This document shows, piece after piece, positions 1 to 7,696 of a stretch of 64,000 nt of DNA (positions are counted from its first letter, which is position 1; every line of letters starts with the position of its first letter). The notes beneath the pieces were generated by a model that was not told the origin of the DNA, did no database searches, and saw only the letters and a list, made by a program, of their open reading frames with translations. Both the position numbers and the translations under genes were made by a program. The stretch is from positions 1 to 64,000 of the forward strand of contig CADCDO010000007.1 of the NCBI GenBank assembly GCA_902800345.1. The letters are read 5' to 3'. This DNA is from Fibrobacter succinogenes (GTDB lineage: Bacteria; Fibrobacterota; Fibrobacteria; Fibrobacterales; Fibrobacteraceae).

Positions 1-22
1 TAAAATTTTTACCTTATAGAGC

Positions 23-490
23 ATGGAAAAGATCATGTTTACACAAGAGGCTTACGACAAGCTCGTTAAGGACCTTGAAAATTTAAAAAATGTTGAACGT
101 CCCCGCGTACTTCAAGAATTAGTTGATGCCCGTGCACAAGGCGATTTGAGCGAAAACGCAGAATATCACGCCGCCAAGGAGCGCCTGGCCGCTATCGACA
201 ACATCGAAATGCCGAAACTCCAGGACCAGCTCGCCCGTGCCCAGGTGATTGCTTTTGATACGAATTCCAACACCATCAAGTTCGGTGCCACCGTTACGGC
301 CAAGAATTTAAAGACCAAGCGCGATATCGTCTATCAGCTCGTCTCCCCCGAAGAAGCCGACGCCCTCAACGGCAAAATCAGCTTCAAGAGCCCGATTGGC
401 GCAGCCCTCATGGGCAAAAAGCGCGGCGATGTCGTCGAAGTCGTGACGCCCAAAGGCAAGAACCAGTTCGAAATCATCGATTTCAAGTAA
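23..490 (+). CDS. greA: Transcription elongation factor GreA
   Basis: GreA binds the RNA polymerase secondary channel and stimulates cleavage of backtracked transcripts. The 155-residue product has the N-terminal coiled coil (about residues 10-75) with the GDLSENAEY region characteristic of GreA, including the acidic residues at the coiled-coil tip, followed by the C-terminal FKBP-like globular domain ending in EIIDFK. Length is normal for the family. A second in-frame ATG lies at 35 and could be the true start, because no clear ribosome binding site distinguishes them. holA follows after 16 bases on the same strand, so the two may be co-transcribed. The upstream region lies outside the window. 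Confidence 0.95.
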   Translation: MEKIMFTQEAYDKLVKDLENLKNVERPRVLQELVDARAQGDLSENAEYHAAKERLAAIDNIEMPKLQDQLARAQVIAFDTNSNTIKFGATVTAKNLKTKRDIVYQLVSPEEADALNGKISFKSPIGAALMGKKRGDVVEVVTPKGKNQFEIIDFK

Positions 491-506
491 TCCAACTTAA
501 CAATCC

Positions 507-1475
507 ATGTTCGTAACGCTCATCGGCAAAGACCAGTTCAGCAAGGACAAGCGAATCGAGAAATTCCTCGCTGAAACTCTTGGCGACCGGATTTCCGATC
601 CGATGGCCAAGCAGGTGCTGTACGCCACCGACACAAACATCGCCTCCATCTCCGATGTCATCATCGAAGCGTGCGATTCCGTGTCGATGTTCTCGCCGGA
701 ACAGGTCATCGTCGTACGCAAAGCCGAGGCCATGAAAACAGACGATTGCAAGGCAATCGCCAAATGGCTCCCTCACGCAGCAAGCGGCAAAGTGCTCTTT
801 GACTTCGAGACGCTCCTCGCCAGTAGCGAACTCTACAAGGCGCTCTCGAAAGTCTGCAAAGTCGAAAAGTACGACGTGCCGAAGCAATACGAAATGGCCG
901 ACTGGATTTCCGCCGTCGTCCCGACGCACTTCAACAAGGCGATAGAACCTGCGGCATCGCAATACCTCGCCGAAGCACTCGGCAACGACACCAAGCTCGT
1001 GTGCGAAGAAGTCGATAAAATTCTCCTTTACGCACCGGACTGCAAAAAGATTACCCTCGACCTCGTGAAAACGATGGTCGTCTCCCAGCGCGACATCCCC
1101 ACCTACGAAATTGAAGGATTCTTCGGGATGCAAGATGCTAAGGCCTACGTCCAGAAGCTGAACGAACTTTTGAATAGCGGCGTGGATGCCATCCGCATTT
1201 CCAACACGCTCTACAGCTATGCGCTCTCGCTCTTGAACTACGCCTCGCTTACCGCAAAGGGCGTTTCACCCGAAGAAGCGGCCAAGAAAATTGGCAAGAA
1301 CTACTACATGTTCGTCAAGAAAGGCCAAGCCGCCGAATGCTGCCGCCGCTGGCGTAAGCCGCTCCTGATCCGCGTGCTGCGCCGCCTCGCCGACCTCAAT
1401 TACGAAATGAAAAGCGGCAAGTGCCCCACCCGCATGAGCCAGGAACTCGCCCTCGCCGCCCTCGTCGTGCGGTAA
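507..1475 (+). CDS. holA: DNA polymerase III delta subunit (clamp loader)
   Basis: The 322-residue protein resembles HolA, the clamp-loader subunit that opens the beta sliding clamp. It starts with the hydrophobic MFVTLIGKDQF strand that opens delta subunits, has a divergent AAA+-like middle, and a helical C-terminal third including the segment near residue 195 (SQRDIPTYEIEGFFG) that matches the delta family. Length fits the family (320-345). It lies 16 bases behind greA. Sequence conservation in this family is low, so the assignment rests on the overall pattern rather than a catalytic motif; delta normally lacks a functional Walker A, and none is seen here. Confidence 0.85.
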   Translation: MFVTLIGKDQFSKDKRIEKFLAETLGDRISDPMAKQVLYATDTNIASISDVIIEACDSVSMFSPEQVIVVRKAEAMKTDDCKAIAKWLPHAASGKVLFDFETLLASSELYKALSKVCKVEKYDVPKQYEMADWISAVVPTHFNKAIEPAASQYLAEALGNDTKLVCEEVDKILLYAPDCKKITLDLVKTMVVSQRDIPTYEIEGFFGMQDAKAYVQKLNELLNSGVDAIRISNTLYSYALSLLNYASLTAKGVSPEEAAKKIGKNYYMFVKKGQAAECCRRWRKPLLIRVLRRLADLNYEMKSGKCPTRMSQELALAALVVR

Positions 1476-1579
1476 GCCCAACCTAGTCCAGTAAGTTCAA
1501 TCGTCGTGCGGCAAGCTTAATTGTCGTGCGGAAAATCCGCGCAGTCATGCACGTTCGCACAGAATTTTTGCGTTTTTTA

Positions 1580-1804
1580 CGATTTTATGCTACCAAATTT
1601 CTTTTTTTTGCTGATTTGGTATCATATTTTTTACTTTGTCTATCATACTTTTGCAGAAATGAATCGATTTTATGCTACCAAACACGAATTTTTATTCCAT
1701 TTGGTATCACACCCTACCCGAAAACCCTACATTTCCTCCCCAAAACGTTTAATTTATTCATAAAAAATGATACCAAAACACCAATTTTTTGATTTTTGGT
1801 ATCA
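1580..1804. repeat. Array of three TACCAAA-TTTGGTA hairpins
   Basis: Three inverted repeats follow one another: TACCAAAT 1591-1598 with ATTTGGTA 1614-1621; TACCAAA 1676-1682 with TTTGGTA 1700-1706; and TGATACCAAAA 1768-1778 with TTTTGGTATCA 1794-1804. The first two share an 18-base direct repeat, CGATTTTATGCTACCAAA, at 1580-1597 and 1665-1682. The right arm TTTGGTATCA recurs at 1615, 1700 and 1795, giving a period of 85-95 bases. The loops are AT-rich and 15-17 bases long. Function is unknown; binding sites for a dimeric regulator, an RNA structure or a small mobile repeat are all possible. Confidence 0.7.
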
Positions 1805-1884
1805 CTTTTTCGCAAAAAGCCACCTTTGCGCGGCCAAAATTCGCGAGTTTTCGCCAAAAGACGTTCAACCAGCCTCTAAAAGAA

Positions 1885-1911
1885 ATGAGCCCGGCACAAT
1901 ACCGGACTCAT
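1885..1911 (+). terminator. Imperfect hairpin, candidate holA terminator
   Basis: ATGAG and CCGG pair with CCGG and CTCAT around a short loop, with one internal mismatch. The following sequence is T-containing but has no clean T-run. It is placed suitably to end greA-holA transcription. Confidence 0.4.
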
Positions 1912-1972
1912 TATGATGTTTCATCCCAACTTTAAACCATCCAACTTTTGGGGTTCAGTTCATATACATGAA

Positions 1973-2004
1973 AACCCCGAAAGTTGTGTCCAACTTTCGG
2001 GGTT
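1973..2004. terminator. 14-bp perfect hairpin between convergent genes
   Basis: AACCCCGAAAGTTG (1973-1986) pairs perfectly with CAACTTTCGGGGTT (1991-2004) around TGTC. A near copy of the right arm, CCAACTTTTGGGGTTCA, lies just upstream at about 1940-1956. It probably blocks read-through between holA and pilQ in either direction. Confidence 0.6.
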
Positions 2005-2046
2005 CACATCAGCCAAGCCAGGGTTTTCACATTCTCAAAAGCAAAT

Positions 2047-2065
2047 GCCGGACGTTAAGTCCGGC
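2047..2065 (-). terminator. Terminator of the pil operon
   Basis: GCCGGAC and GTCCGGC pair around five bases, seven bases beyond the pilQ stop codon. Read on the minus strand the hairpin is followed by ATTTGCTTTTG, a weak T-rich tail. Confidence 0.6.
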
Positions 2066-2072
2066 AAAGAAT

Positions 2073-3539
2073 TTACTGATTCCAACTGTCGTCGTGCGTG
2101 TTTTCCGGGACCGGAGCTTCAGGGGTCTCGCCCGGTGCTGCAGCCGGAGCTTCTTCGACCGGCTTGAGTTCCGGGGCGGCGACACTAGAAGTTTCTTCGG
2201 ACTTCTCGGATATAGGAATGTTGCCGATGTAATTACGGATAATTCTCGGCGTCACGAAAATCACGAGATCCTTCTTCGTGATGGACTTACGCGTGTATTT
2301 GAAGAGGTTTCCGAGAAGCGGAATGTCCTTGAGGAACGGAATGCCGCTTTCGCTTTCCGTGTTCTCGTTACGGGTAAGGCCGCCAATCACGACCGTTTCG
2401 CCGTCAGCCACGACAACCTTGGTCTTTGCTTCCTGAGTCGAAATCACGATTTCGCCCTTTTCGTCATAGCCGTAAGAGTTGTTCTGCGGATAAAGGTCAA
2501 GCAAGATGCGGTTGTCGCCCGTGACATGCGGAGTCACAGTGAGCTTAATACCGGTTTCCACCATCTTGGTCGAAGATTCACCGCTGTCGTCAATCACGCG
2601 GATTGAGACCTGGTCACCCATGAACACGCGAGCTTCGGTGTTGTCGAGCGTGGAAACCTGCGGAGAGGCGAGCACTTCGGTCGAAGCGTCACCCATCAAG
2701 TTCGAAATTGCAATCTGCAAGTTGTTGTCGAGGAGGCTTGCCGTAATGGCTGTACTTGCGTTGCCCACCGCCGGAGAAGTTCCCTTTCCGTTCGGGAAGG
2801 AGCGGATAGCGCCGCTGATTCTGCTGGAGCCCGCCGTAGCCCCAGTCCCGGCAGAAGCCATTCCCGGAGTCAGCGTGGCGGTACCCACCGCAGCCGTCCA
2901 ATCGACGCCGAGTTCGCGGGCAAGTTCGCTGTTCACGACCACGAGTTTTGCAGTAATCATGATTTGGAGCGTTTCTACGTCAAGTTCAGTAAGGGCGTTC
3001 CCCATCTGCTCGATTCTGCTTTCCGTATCATACACGATAATGGAGTTCGTACGTTCTACGACAGAAATCTTGCCGCGGTTCGACTTCATGTTTTCGAGCA
3101 CCTTGACAAGTTCATCGGCCTTGGCGTGATGCACCTGGAAGTTCTTACGGACAAGCGGAGCCGTCTGTTCCGCCATATTCTCTTCGTCTGCAATTTTCTT
3201 CTGCTTGGCCTGGTAAGTACTCAAGCGCTGGATGGCAATGTACTTGTCCTGAATCACCCACGTGAGGTCATTCATGTTACAAATAATGTCCAGCGTTTCT
3301 TGCCAGGTCTTCTTTGTAACATGCAAGCTAATCTTACCCTTGACATCGGGAGCAATCAATATATCCACGCCGGCAATCACCGACACGGAGCGGAAGACGG
3401 CCTCGTAATCCATGTTGACGAAGTTAAAGTCATACAACTTCTTATTCGGGGCAACAGAACCCTCGGCAGGAGCCGCCCACACGGTAGCAAGGCTTGCCAC
3501 CATAATAAGAACCGTCAGAATTTTAGTCAGCTTTTTCAC
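2073..3539 (-). CDS. pilQ: Type IV pilus secretin PilQ
   Basis: This outer-membrane secretin forms the pore for the pilus fibre. A signal peptide (residues 1-22) precedes an STN/N0-like domain (about 35-105), one secretin N domain (about 130-190) and the secretin beta-barrel domain (about 195-430), with recognisable VLASPQVSTLDN and ETGIKLTVTPHV segments. A Pro/Ala/Glu-rich tail ends the protein. At 488 residues it is short for PilQ because the usual N-terminal AMIN domains are absent; similar domains appear in the preceding gene product. The start is GTG at 3539, overlapping the upstream stop as GTGA, so translation is probably coupled. It is the last gene of the pilMNOPQ operon. Confidence 0.93.
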   Translation of the reverse strand: MKKLTKILTVLIMVASLATVWAAPAEGSVAPNKKLYDFNFVNMDYEAVFRSVSVIAGVDILIAPDVKGKISLHVTKKTWQETLDIICNMNDLTWVIQDKYIAIQRLSTYQAKQKKIADEENMAEQTAPLVRKNFQVHHAKADELVKVLENMKSNRGKISVVERTNSIIVYDTESRIEQMGNALTELDVETLQIMITAKLVVVNSELARELGVDWTAAVGTATLTPGMASAGTGATAGSSRISGAIRSFPNGKGTSPAVGNASTAITASLLDNNLQIAISNLMGDASTEVLASPQVSTLDNTEARVFMGDQVSIRVIDDSGESSTKMVETGIKLTVTPHVTGDNRILLDLYPQNNSYGYDEKGEIVISTQEAKTKVVVADGETVVIGGLTRNENTESESGIPFLKDIPLLGNLFKYTRKSITKKDLVIFVTPRIIRNYIGNIPISEKSEETSSVAAPELKPVEEAPAAAPGETPEAPVPENTHDDSWNQ

Positions 3540-5239
3540 TTTTGACCCCCAAATTTATCGGGAAGACCCATAGAGTAGCGACGGCTCACCCCGAATTCTT
3601 GAATCAAGAAGAGCACATCAGTTTGTGTGATTTTAAGAACTTTTCCGTTCATGATCTTATCGCCTTCCTTGACGGTGTAAGACACGCCCGGATTTTTGGT
3701 TTCAACGAGGATGGCCACCGGCTCCTCGGCTTCCCAAATGATACCCACCAATTCAACCTGGTCGATGTTGATACCTTCTTCGACCAAGCCCTTGATTTCA
3801 ACAAACGGGTCACGACGACCGAAAGAACTGTAGGTCACGCGGTCTTCGTAAAGTTCGTCAAGCGCGCTTCCGATAGGCTTCATGCCCTGCGTCAGCTTTT
3901 CGCCGCGTTCCTGATCGACTTTCTTGAGGCGTTCCATCTGCACAGCAGAAAGTTCATCGGAGAAACTGACGGCACGCCTGTTGACATAGCCAATCTTGTT
4001 ACCCACCTGCACTTTGCGGTAGAGTCCGTTCAAGTCCATGTTCACGAGACGATCGCCAAAAACAACACGTTGCATGACCTGAGCTTTTTCGCTCGGAGCC
4101 GCATAGAATTCCGTTTCGTCCGCAACGACGATGAGTTCGCGCACGACGGGGCGCAAGTGGAACGTCTGTGCGCTGGAAACAAGCTTTTTACTGTCCTTCT
4201 CGTAACTCTTGACAAAGTCAGAGAACTCGGGAGCCCGTTCCGGGGACTTCATCCAGTCGCGCACATAGATTCCGTTCGGGCGTGCGCTCCAGAAGATAAA
4301 CCCGTCGCGGCGGATTGCATTTTCGGCAGTCTGCAAGATGAGGGCGCCTTCCTGCACCAAAATGACAGGCTTCGCTCCCACCGCAAGCTGGATATTGAGA
4401 CCGTTGACGTCCCAGGACACGGACTTCACGAGCGAGCCAGCGCTCACCTTGAATACCGGGGACTTCTGGGGGCCAGGCATGGAAACGGTAATCACGTAGG
4501 CACCGCTCACGCTGGAAACTTTATCTATACTCAAACGCGTATCGGCCACCAGGCGGAACTGTTCCATGCCGGAACCGATGAGCACAGTCATTTCCTTCAG
4601 GCCGGGCAAAAGGGCCGACGCCGCAGGAGCATTCGAGAAATTGTTCTGCTTGAAAGCCTTGCGCTCGACAGCGAGACGCTTGGCCTCTTCGCGGGCGGCT
4701 TTTTCGGCGGCCTTGCGGTCTAACAAGGCCTGCTTTTCGGCAGCCTTGCGTTCGGCTGCGAGGCGTTTTTCCTCTTCGCGAAGAGCCTTCTCGGCAGCAG
4801 CCTTCTTGTTTGCAAACAACTTAGAAAGCACCCAGGACTTGCCATTCTTTGTCCCGAATTTCAGGAGGAAGTTCGACTTATCGAGCGCTATGGCGTTCTT
4901 GTCAGTCGTAATGGACGGGCCCACCTGCATTTCAATCTTCAAGAAATTCATGCCACGGTACGGTTCCTTGAAAACCCTCATGGAACGTACCAGCGAAGCG
5001 GACTGATCGACATCGAAATTTCCGACGCCAAGGGCAAAATCCGATTCGGAGAAACCGACCGTCAATTTTTTCGAGGCGTCATCGTATTTTTGGAAGAACG
5101 TCGGCAAATTCTTGTCGGAAGCAAACTGGAAAACCATCTGGCAATCCTTGGCGCCACAATCAAGACGGACATCCTTAATCAGCGCGGCCTGCAAAGCCAC
5201 GGCACTAGATAACAGCATAAGAAGGAACTTGCATTTCAT
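3536..5239 (-). CDS. Composite PilP-like pilus protein (AMIN-like, SH3, PilP C-domain)
   Basis: The gene sits in the pilP position, between pilO and pilQ. A signal peptide ending near ALQA is followed by an AMIN-like domain (about 22-130), an Ala/Glu/Lys/Arg-rich coiled coil (about 140-190), a second AMIN-like region (about 205-300), a bacterial SH3 domain (about 365-425) and a C-terminal domain (about 465-560) with the FGRRDPF motif and the GDKI-KVLKIT strand pattern of PilP. No lipobox is present, unlike classical PilP lipoproteins. At 567 residues it is about three times the usual PilP length. The ATG at 5239 overlaps the pilO stop (TAATG); the stop overlaps the pilQ GTG. It probably links inner-membrane PilNO to the secretin and to peptidoglycan. 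Confidence 0.75.
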   Translation of the reverse strand: MKCKFLLMLLSSAVALQAALIKDVRLDCGAKDCQMVFQFASDKNLPTFFQKYDDASKKLTVGFSESDFALGVGNFDVDQSASLVRSMRVFKEPYRGMNFLKIEMQVGPSITTDKNAIALDKSNFLLKFGTKNGKSWVLSKLFANKKAAAEKALREEEKRLAAERKAAEKQALLDRKAAEKAAREEAKRLAVERKAFKQNNFSNAPAASALLPGLKEMTVLIGSGMEQFRLVADTRLSIDKVSSVSGAYVITVSMPGPQKSPVFKVSAGSLVKSVSWDVNGLNIQLAVGAKPVILVQEGALILQTAENAIRRDGFIFWSARPNGIYVRDWMKSPERAPEFSDFVKSYEKDSKKLVSSAQTFHLRPVVRELIVVADETEFYAAPSEKAQVMQRVVFGDRLVNMDLNGLYRKVQVGNKIGYVNRRAVSFSDELSAVQMERLKKVDQERGEKLTQGMKPIGSALDELYEDRVTYSSFGRRDPFVEIKGLVEEGINIDQVELVGIIWEAEEPVAILVETKNPGVSYTVKEGDKIMNGKVLKITQTDVLFLIQEFGVSRRYSMGLPDKFGGQK

Positions 5240-5844
5240 TATTTGCCAACCTTCTTGGATGTATAAGTGGTCAAGTTGAAGTTCACCGACATGGTAATCG
5301 GCGTCCAACCGTGAGTTTCAGCCTTCTGCACTTCGGCAGCGATGCCCGAGTAGCGCGAAAGCTTCAAGTTCGTAATGGCCGTCGGGTAGTTGAAGTTCGC
5401 AATTTCCGCGAACAGGTAACCGAGCATGTGGTATCCCGAATTGACCGCAATGGAATAACGATTCTCGATATAGTGTTCCCTTTCGGAACGACCTTCCGGA
5501 TTGAACTTCTGGATTTGCACACCAGAACTGCGGAGCACGGAATAGAGGTCCTGCAAGCGCATCGGCACCTTTTCTTCTTCCGGGAACATTTCCTTCAGTT
5601 TCTGGAAATCCTTTTCGGCCTGGGCAAGCTGCATTTCGAGTTCCGCAACGCGGTGTCTCTTGGACTCAATCTTCTTGAGTTCGTTCTGCGCAGATGTCAA
5701 CTGGGTCTGCAAATTCTGTTCCTCGGCAACAAACGGATCCCACACGTACGTATAGACGCAATAGGCGAGCAACAGGATAATGAATGTCATGACAATCGCA
5801 TAGACATTCTTCTTGTCTTTCAAATCGACATTGAGGTTACCCAT
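5239..5844 (-). CDS. pilO: Type IV pilus inner-membrane protein PilO
   Basis: PilO forms an inner-membrane complex with PilN that aligns the pilus motor with the secretin. The product (201 residues from the ATG at 5844) has a short cytoplasmic N-terminus, one membrane segment (about residues 17-36), a periplasmic coiled coil (about 45-90) and a ferredoxin-like C-terminal domain (about 95-200). An in-frame TTG lies at 5850, but the ATG at 5844 sits 6 bases after AGGAGGG on the minus strand and is preferred. The gene follows pilN by 2 bases and overlaps the next gene. Confidence 0.9.
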   Translation of the reverse strand: MGNLNVDLKDKKNVYAIVMTFIILLLAYCVYTYVWDPFVAEEQNLQTQLTSAQNELKKIESKRHRVAELEMQLAQAEKDFQKLKEMFPEEEKVPMRLQDLYSVLRSSGVQIQKFNPEGRSEREHYIENRYSIAVNSGYHMLGYLFAEIANFNYPTAITNLKLSRYSGIAAEVQKAETHGWTPITMSVNFNLTTYTSKKVGK

Positions 5845-5846
5845 GA

Positions 5847-6458
5847 TCAACCCTCCTCTCCAAAGTCACGCTTGAGCACGACCTTGAGTGTAAAGCTGTA
5901 AGCCTCGTCGCCATCGACCTTCATCGTAGATATTGTAACCAACGAGACCTTATCGACGCTAACCTGTTTTTCGAGCTTGACCATGTATTCCGCCACTTCG
6001 GAAAAGTCAAATGTGGTCCCCTTCATTTCGAGGTTGAACTCGCTCACCTGCCCAACACTCGTAAGCCACATGTTCGGCGGAAGTACAGAAGAAATATTTT
6101 CGAACAGCACCACCCAGCGTTTTTTGTTAATTTGGATGGACTTGAGCGCATTGATCTTCGTATTGATAACGGCCTGATTTTTCTCAAGTTCACTTATCTT
6201 CACAAGCAACGGGCGTTCACGATCGACAGCTGCACGCACGGACTGGAGTTCCGCTTCCAAACTGGAAATGGTTTCCACGGTGTATGCATAAACAAACACA
6301 GCACAGAACACAGCGACAATAAATATGACCGTCGGCCAGACAATGCGTCGGTCGGTCACCCATGTCAAATCCGTTTGCTTTTTGCGATGTTCGCCAGGCA
6401 AAAGGTTGATGGTAATCGCGAGCGCCTTCTTGGAGCTTTTACTATTCTTCGTAGCCAT
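5847..6458 (-). CDS. pilN: Type IV pilus inner-membrane protein PilN
   Basis: The 203-residue bitopic protein has a cytoplasmic N-terminus containing the INLLPGEHRKK segment typical of PilN, which contacts PilM. A membrane span (about residues 40-60), a coiled coil and a periplasmic ferredoxin-like domain follow. Its start codon overlaps the pilM stop (TAATG), indicating coupled translation. The order M-N-O is the standard one. Confidence 0.92.
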   Translation of the reverse strand: MATKNSKSSKKALAITINLLPGEHRKKQTDLTWVTDRRIVWPTVIFIVAVFCAVFVYAYTVETISSLEAELQSVRAAVDRERPLLVKISELEKNQAVINTKINALKSIQINKKRWVVLFENISSVLPPNMWLTSVGQVSEFNLEMKGTTFDFSEVAEYMVKLEKQVSVDKVSLVTISTMKVDGDEAYSFTLKVVLKRDFGEEG

Positions 6459-7606
6459 TAGAACTTCCTCATTGCAAGTCCCAAAGCCGGGGCGTAAATG
6501 TTAGACAAGGCAATAGATATGCCATCCTTACCGACAACGCTGGAATCGCATTCCACGGAGCGGAAGGGATTCACCGTATCCGTCTCGATTCCGGTCTTTT
6601 CGGCAATGTAGTCCAAAAGTCCAGGAACCGCGGCACCGCCACCGCCGATCAAAATTCTTTCGAGCGGGCGAGCGTCTTCGGCAGAAGAGAAATAGCGGAT
6701 ACCGAACGTTATCTGCGACATCAGTTCTTCAAAGGCAACCTGCATGGCATCTTCGAGAACGGAAATAGCAACCCCCTCGATGACCTTCAAGTCGTTCTTT
6801 TCGAACATTTCATGGCATTTTTCAGCAGGCACGTCAAGGCTGGACGTAAGTTTGTTTATAATAACGTTCAGCGAACCGCCATTCATGGAACGCACCGAAT
6901 GGAACGCACCATCCTGAATAAAGCCTACGCTCATCTTGTTGTCGCCAATATTGAATATGGCGGTCGTCTTTTTGCGGTCTTCTTCCGAAGCGGTCATGAC
7001 AAACGAATTCAGCAAGCCGAAAATATCGACATCCAGCGCCGAAAGTCGTATGCCCTTGCGCGTAAAGAACTGCGCCCAGGATTCGAGCATAGCGCTTTTC
7101 GCAGCGACCACATTTACCTTGACTTCATCGCCTTCATGAGAGACAACTTCATAGTCGAGGACGTTGTCCTGGTCATCGAACGGCGGACGGGACTGAGCAG
7201 TCTGAACGATAATGGCATCTTCGTTGCCATTCTTCGGGACCTTGATCGAAAGGCGATCGACTAGCACGCCCCCCTCTCCGGCACCGCAGTTCACTGAAGC
7301 CACAACATCCACATTTTCGTCAATCGGATGCCGAAGCATTAACTTGGAGAAAGCCTCGCCAAGCATGTCGAAGCCGTCCTTCTCTTTTTTCGCACCTTTT
7401 TCGAGAGCCATATCATCGGATTCACGCCTCTGAATGAGACCATTGATGATGGAGCCCGCAGGCACGGGTTCCAAATCAATTTCGCGTACAATCCTTTTTC
7501 CGTTCGCGTCATGATAGACCTTTACATACTTAATGCTGTAATGGCCCACATCAATGCCAACAGTTTCACGCTCTCCGCGAATTCTAGCAATTAAACCTAA
7601 AGCCAA
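6458..7606 (-). CDS. pilM: Type IV pilus assembly ATPase-fold protein PilM
   Basis: PilM is an actin-like (FtsA-fold) cytoplasmic protein that binds the N-terminus of PilN and couples the cytoplasmic motor to the inner-membrane complex. The N-terminal VGIDVGHYSIKYVKV strand-turn-strand is the phosphate-1 nucleotide-binding motif; IFNIGDNKMSVGFI and ILIGGGGAAVPGL match the second phosphate and adenosine motifs. Length (382) is slightly above normal (about 350). The start appears to be TTG at 7606, with GGAG about 10 bases upstream. It is the first gene of the pil operon, preceded by a good promoter at 7640-7668. Confidence 0.9.
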   Translation of the reverse strand: MALGLIARIRGERETVGIDVGHYSIKYVKVYHDANGKRIVREIDLEPVPAGSIINGLIQRRESDDMALEKGAKKEKDGFDMLGEAFSKLMLRHPIDENVDVVASVNCGAGEGGVLVDRLSIKVPKNGNEDAIIVQTAQSRPPFDDQDNVLDYEVVSHEGDEVKVNVVAAKSAMLESWAQFFTRKGIRLSALDVDIFGLLNSFVMTASEEDRKKTTAIFNIGDNKMSVGFIQDGAFHSVRSMNGGSLNVIINKLTSSLDVPAEKCHEMFEKNDLKVIEGVAISVLEDAMQVAFEELMSQITFGIRYFSSAEDARPLERILIGGGGAAVPGLLDYIAEKTGIETDTVNPFRSVECDSSVVGKDGISIALSNIYAPALGLAMRKF

Positions 7607-7639
7607 AATTATACTCCGATAGGAAACAATACTATGTAA

Positions 7640-7668
7640 ATTCTACTTTTATAAACATCGAATGTCAA
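7640..7668 (-). promoter_or_regulatory. Sigma-70-type promoter of the pilMNOPQ operon
   Basis: On the minus strand TTGACA (7668-7663), a 17-base spacer and TAGAAT (7645-7640) lie about 35 bases before the pilM start. Spacing and -35 are ideal, which supports separate transcription of the pilus operon from the PilZ gene upstream. Confidence 0.7.
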
Positions 7669-7696
7669 GCGAAAAAAATCACCAAATCATCGAAAT

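Larger units (their letters stand above)
1476..2072. other. Gene-free interval between convergent holA and pilQ
   Basis: No convincing gene is present; the short open frames are AT-rich and unlike the neighbours. The interval holds three spaced copies of GTCGTGCGG (1464-1472, overlapping the holA end, 1503-1511 and 1523-1531), a triple TACCAAA/TTTGGTA hairpin array (1580-1804) and three hairpins that look like terminators (1885-1911, 1973-2004, 2047-2065), each listed separately. Confidence 0.7.

Noticed and set aside
483-1133. 216-residue reverse-strand frame over holA
   Set aside because: It is an antisense shadow of a well-supported gene, without ribosome binding site or family match; many similar shadows over pilQ, htpG, ruvB and others were also dropped.
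1521-1792. Two short overlapping frames in the 1.5-1.8 kb gap
   Set aside because: They run through the hairpin array, have Phe/Tyr-rich composition from AT bias and no ribosome binding site.
1580-1804. Possible CRISPR array
   Set aside because: Only three units; the conserved parts are hairpin arms with AT loops, not identical direct repeats with unique spacers, and no cas genes are present.
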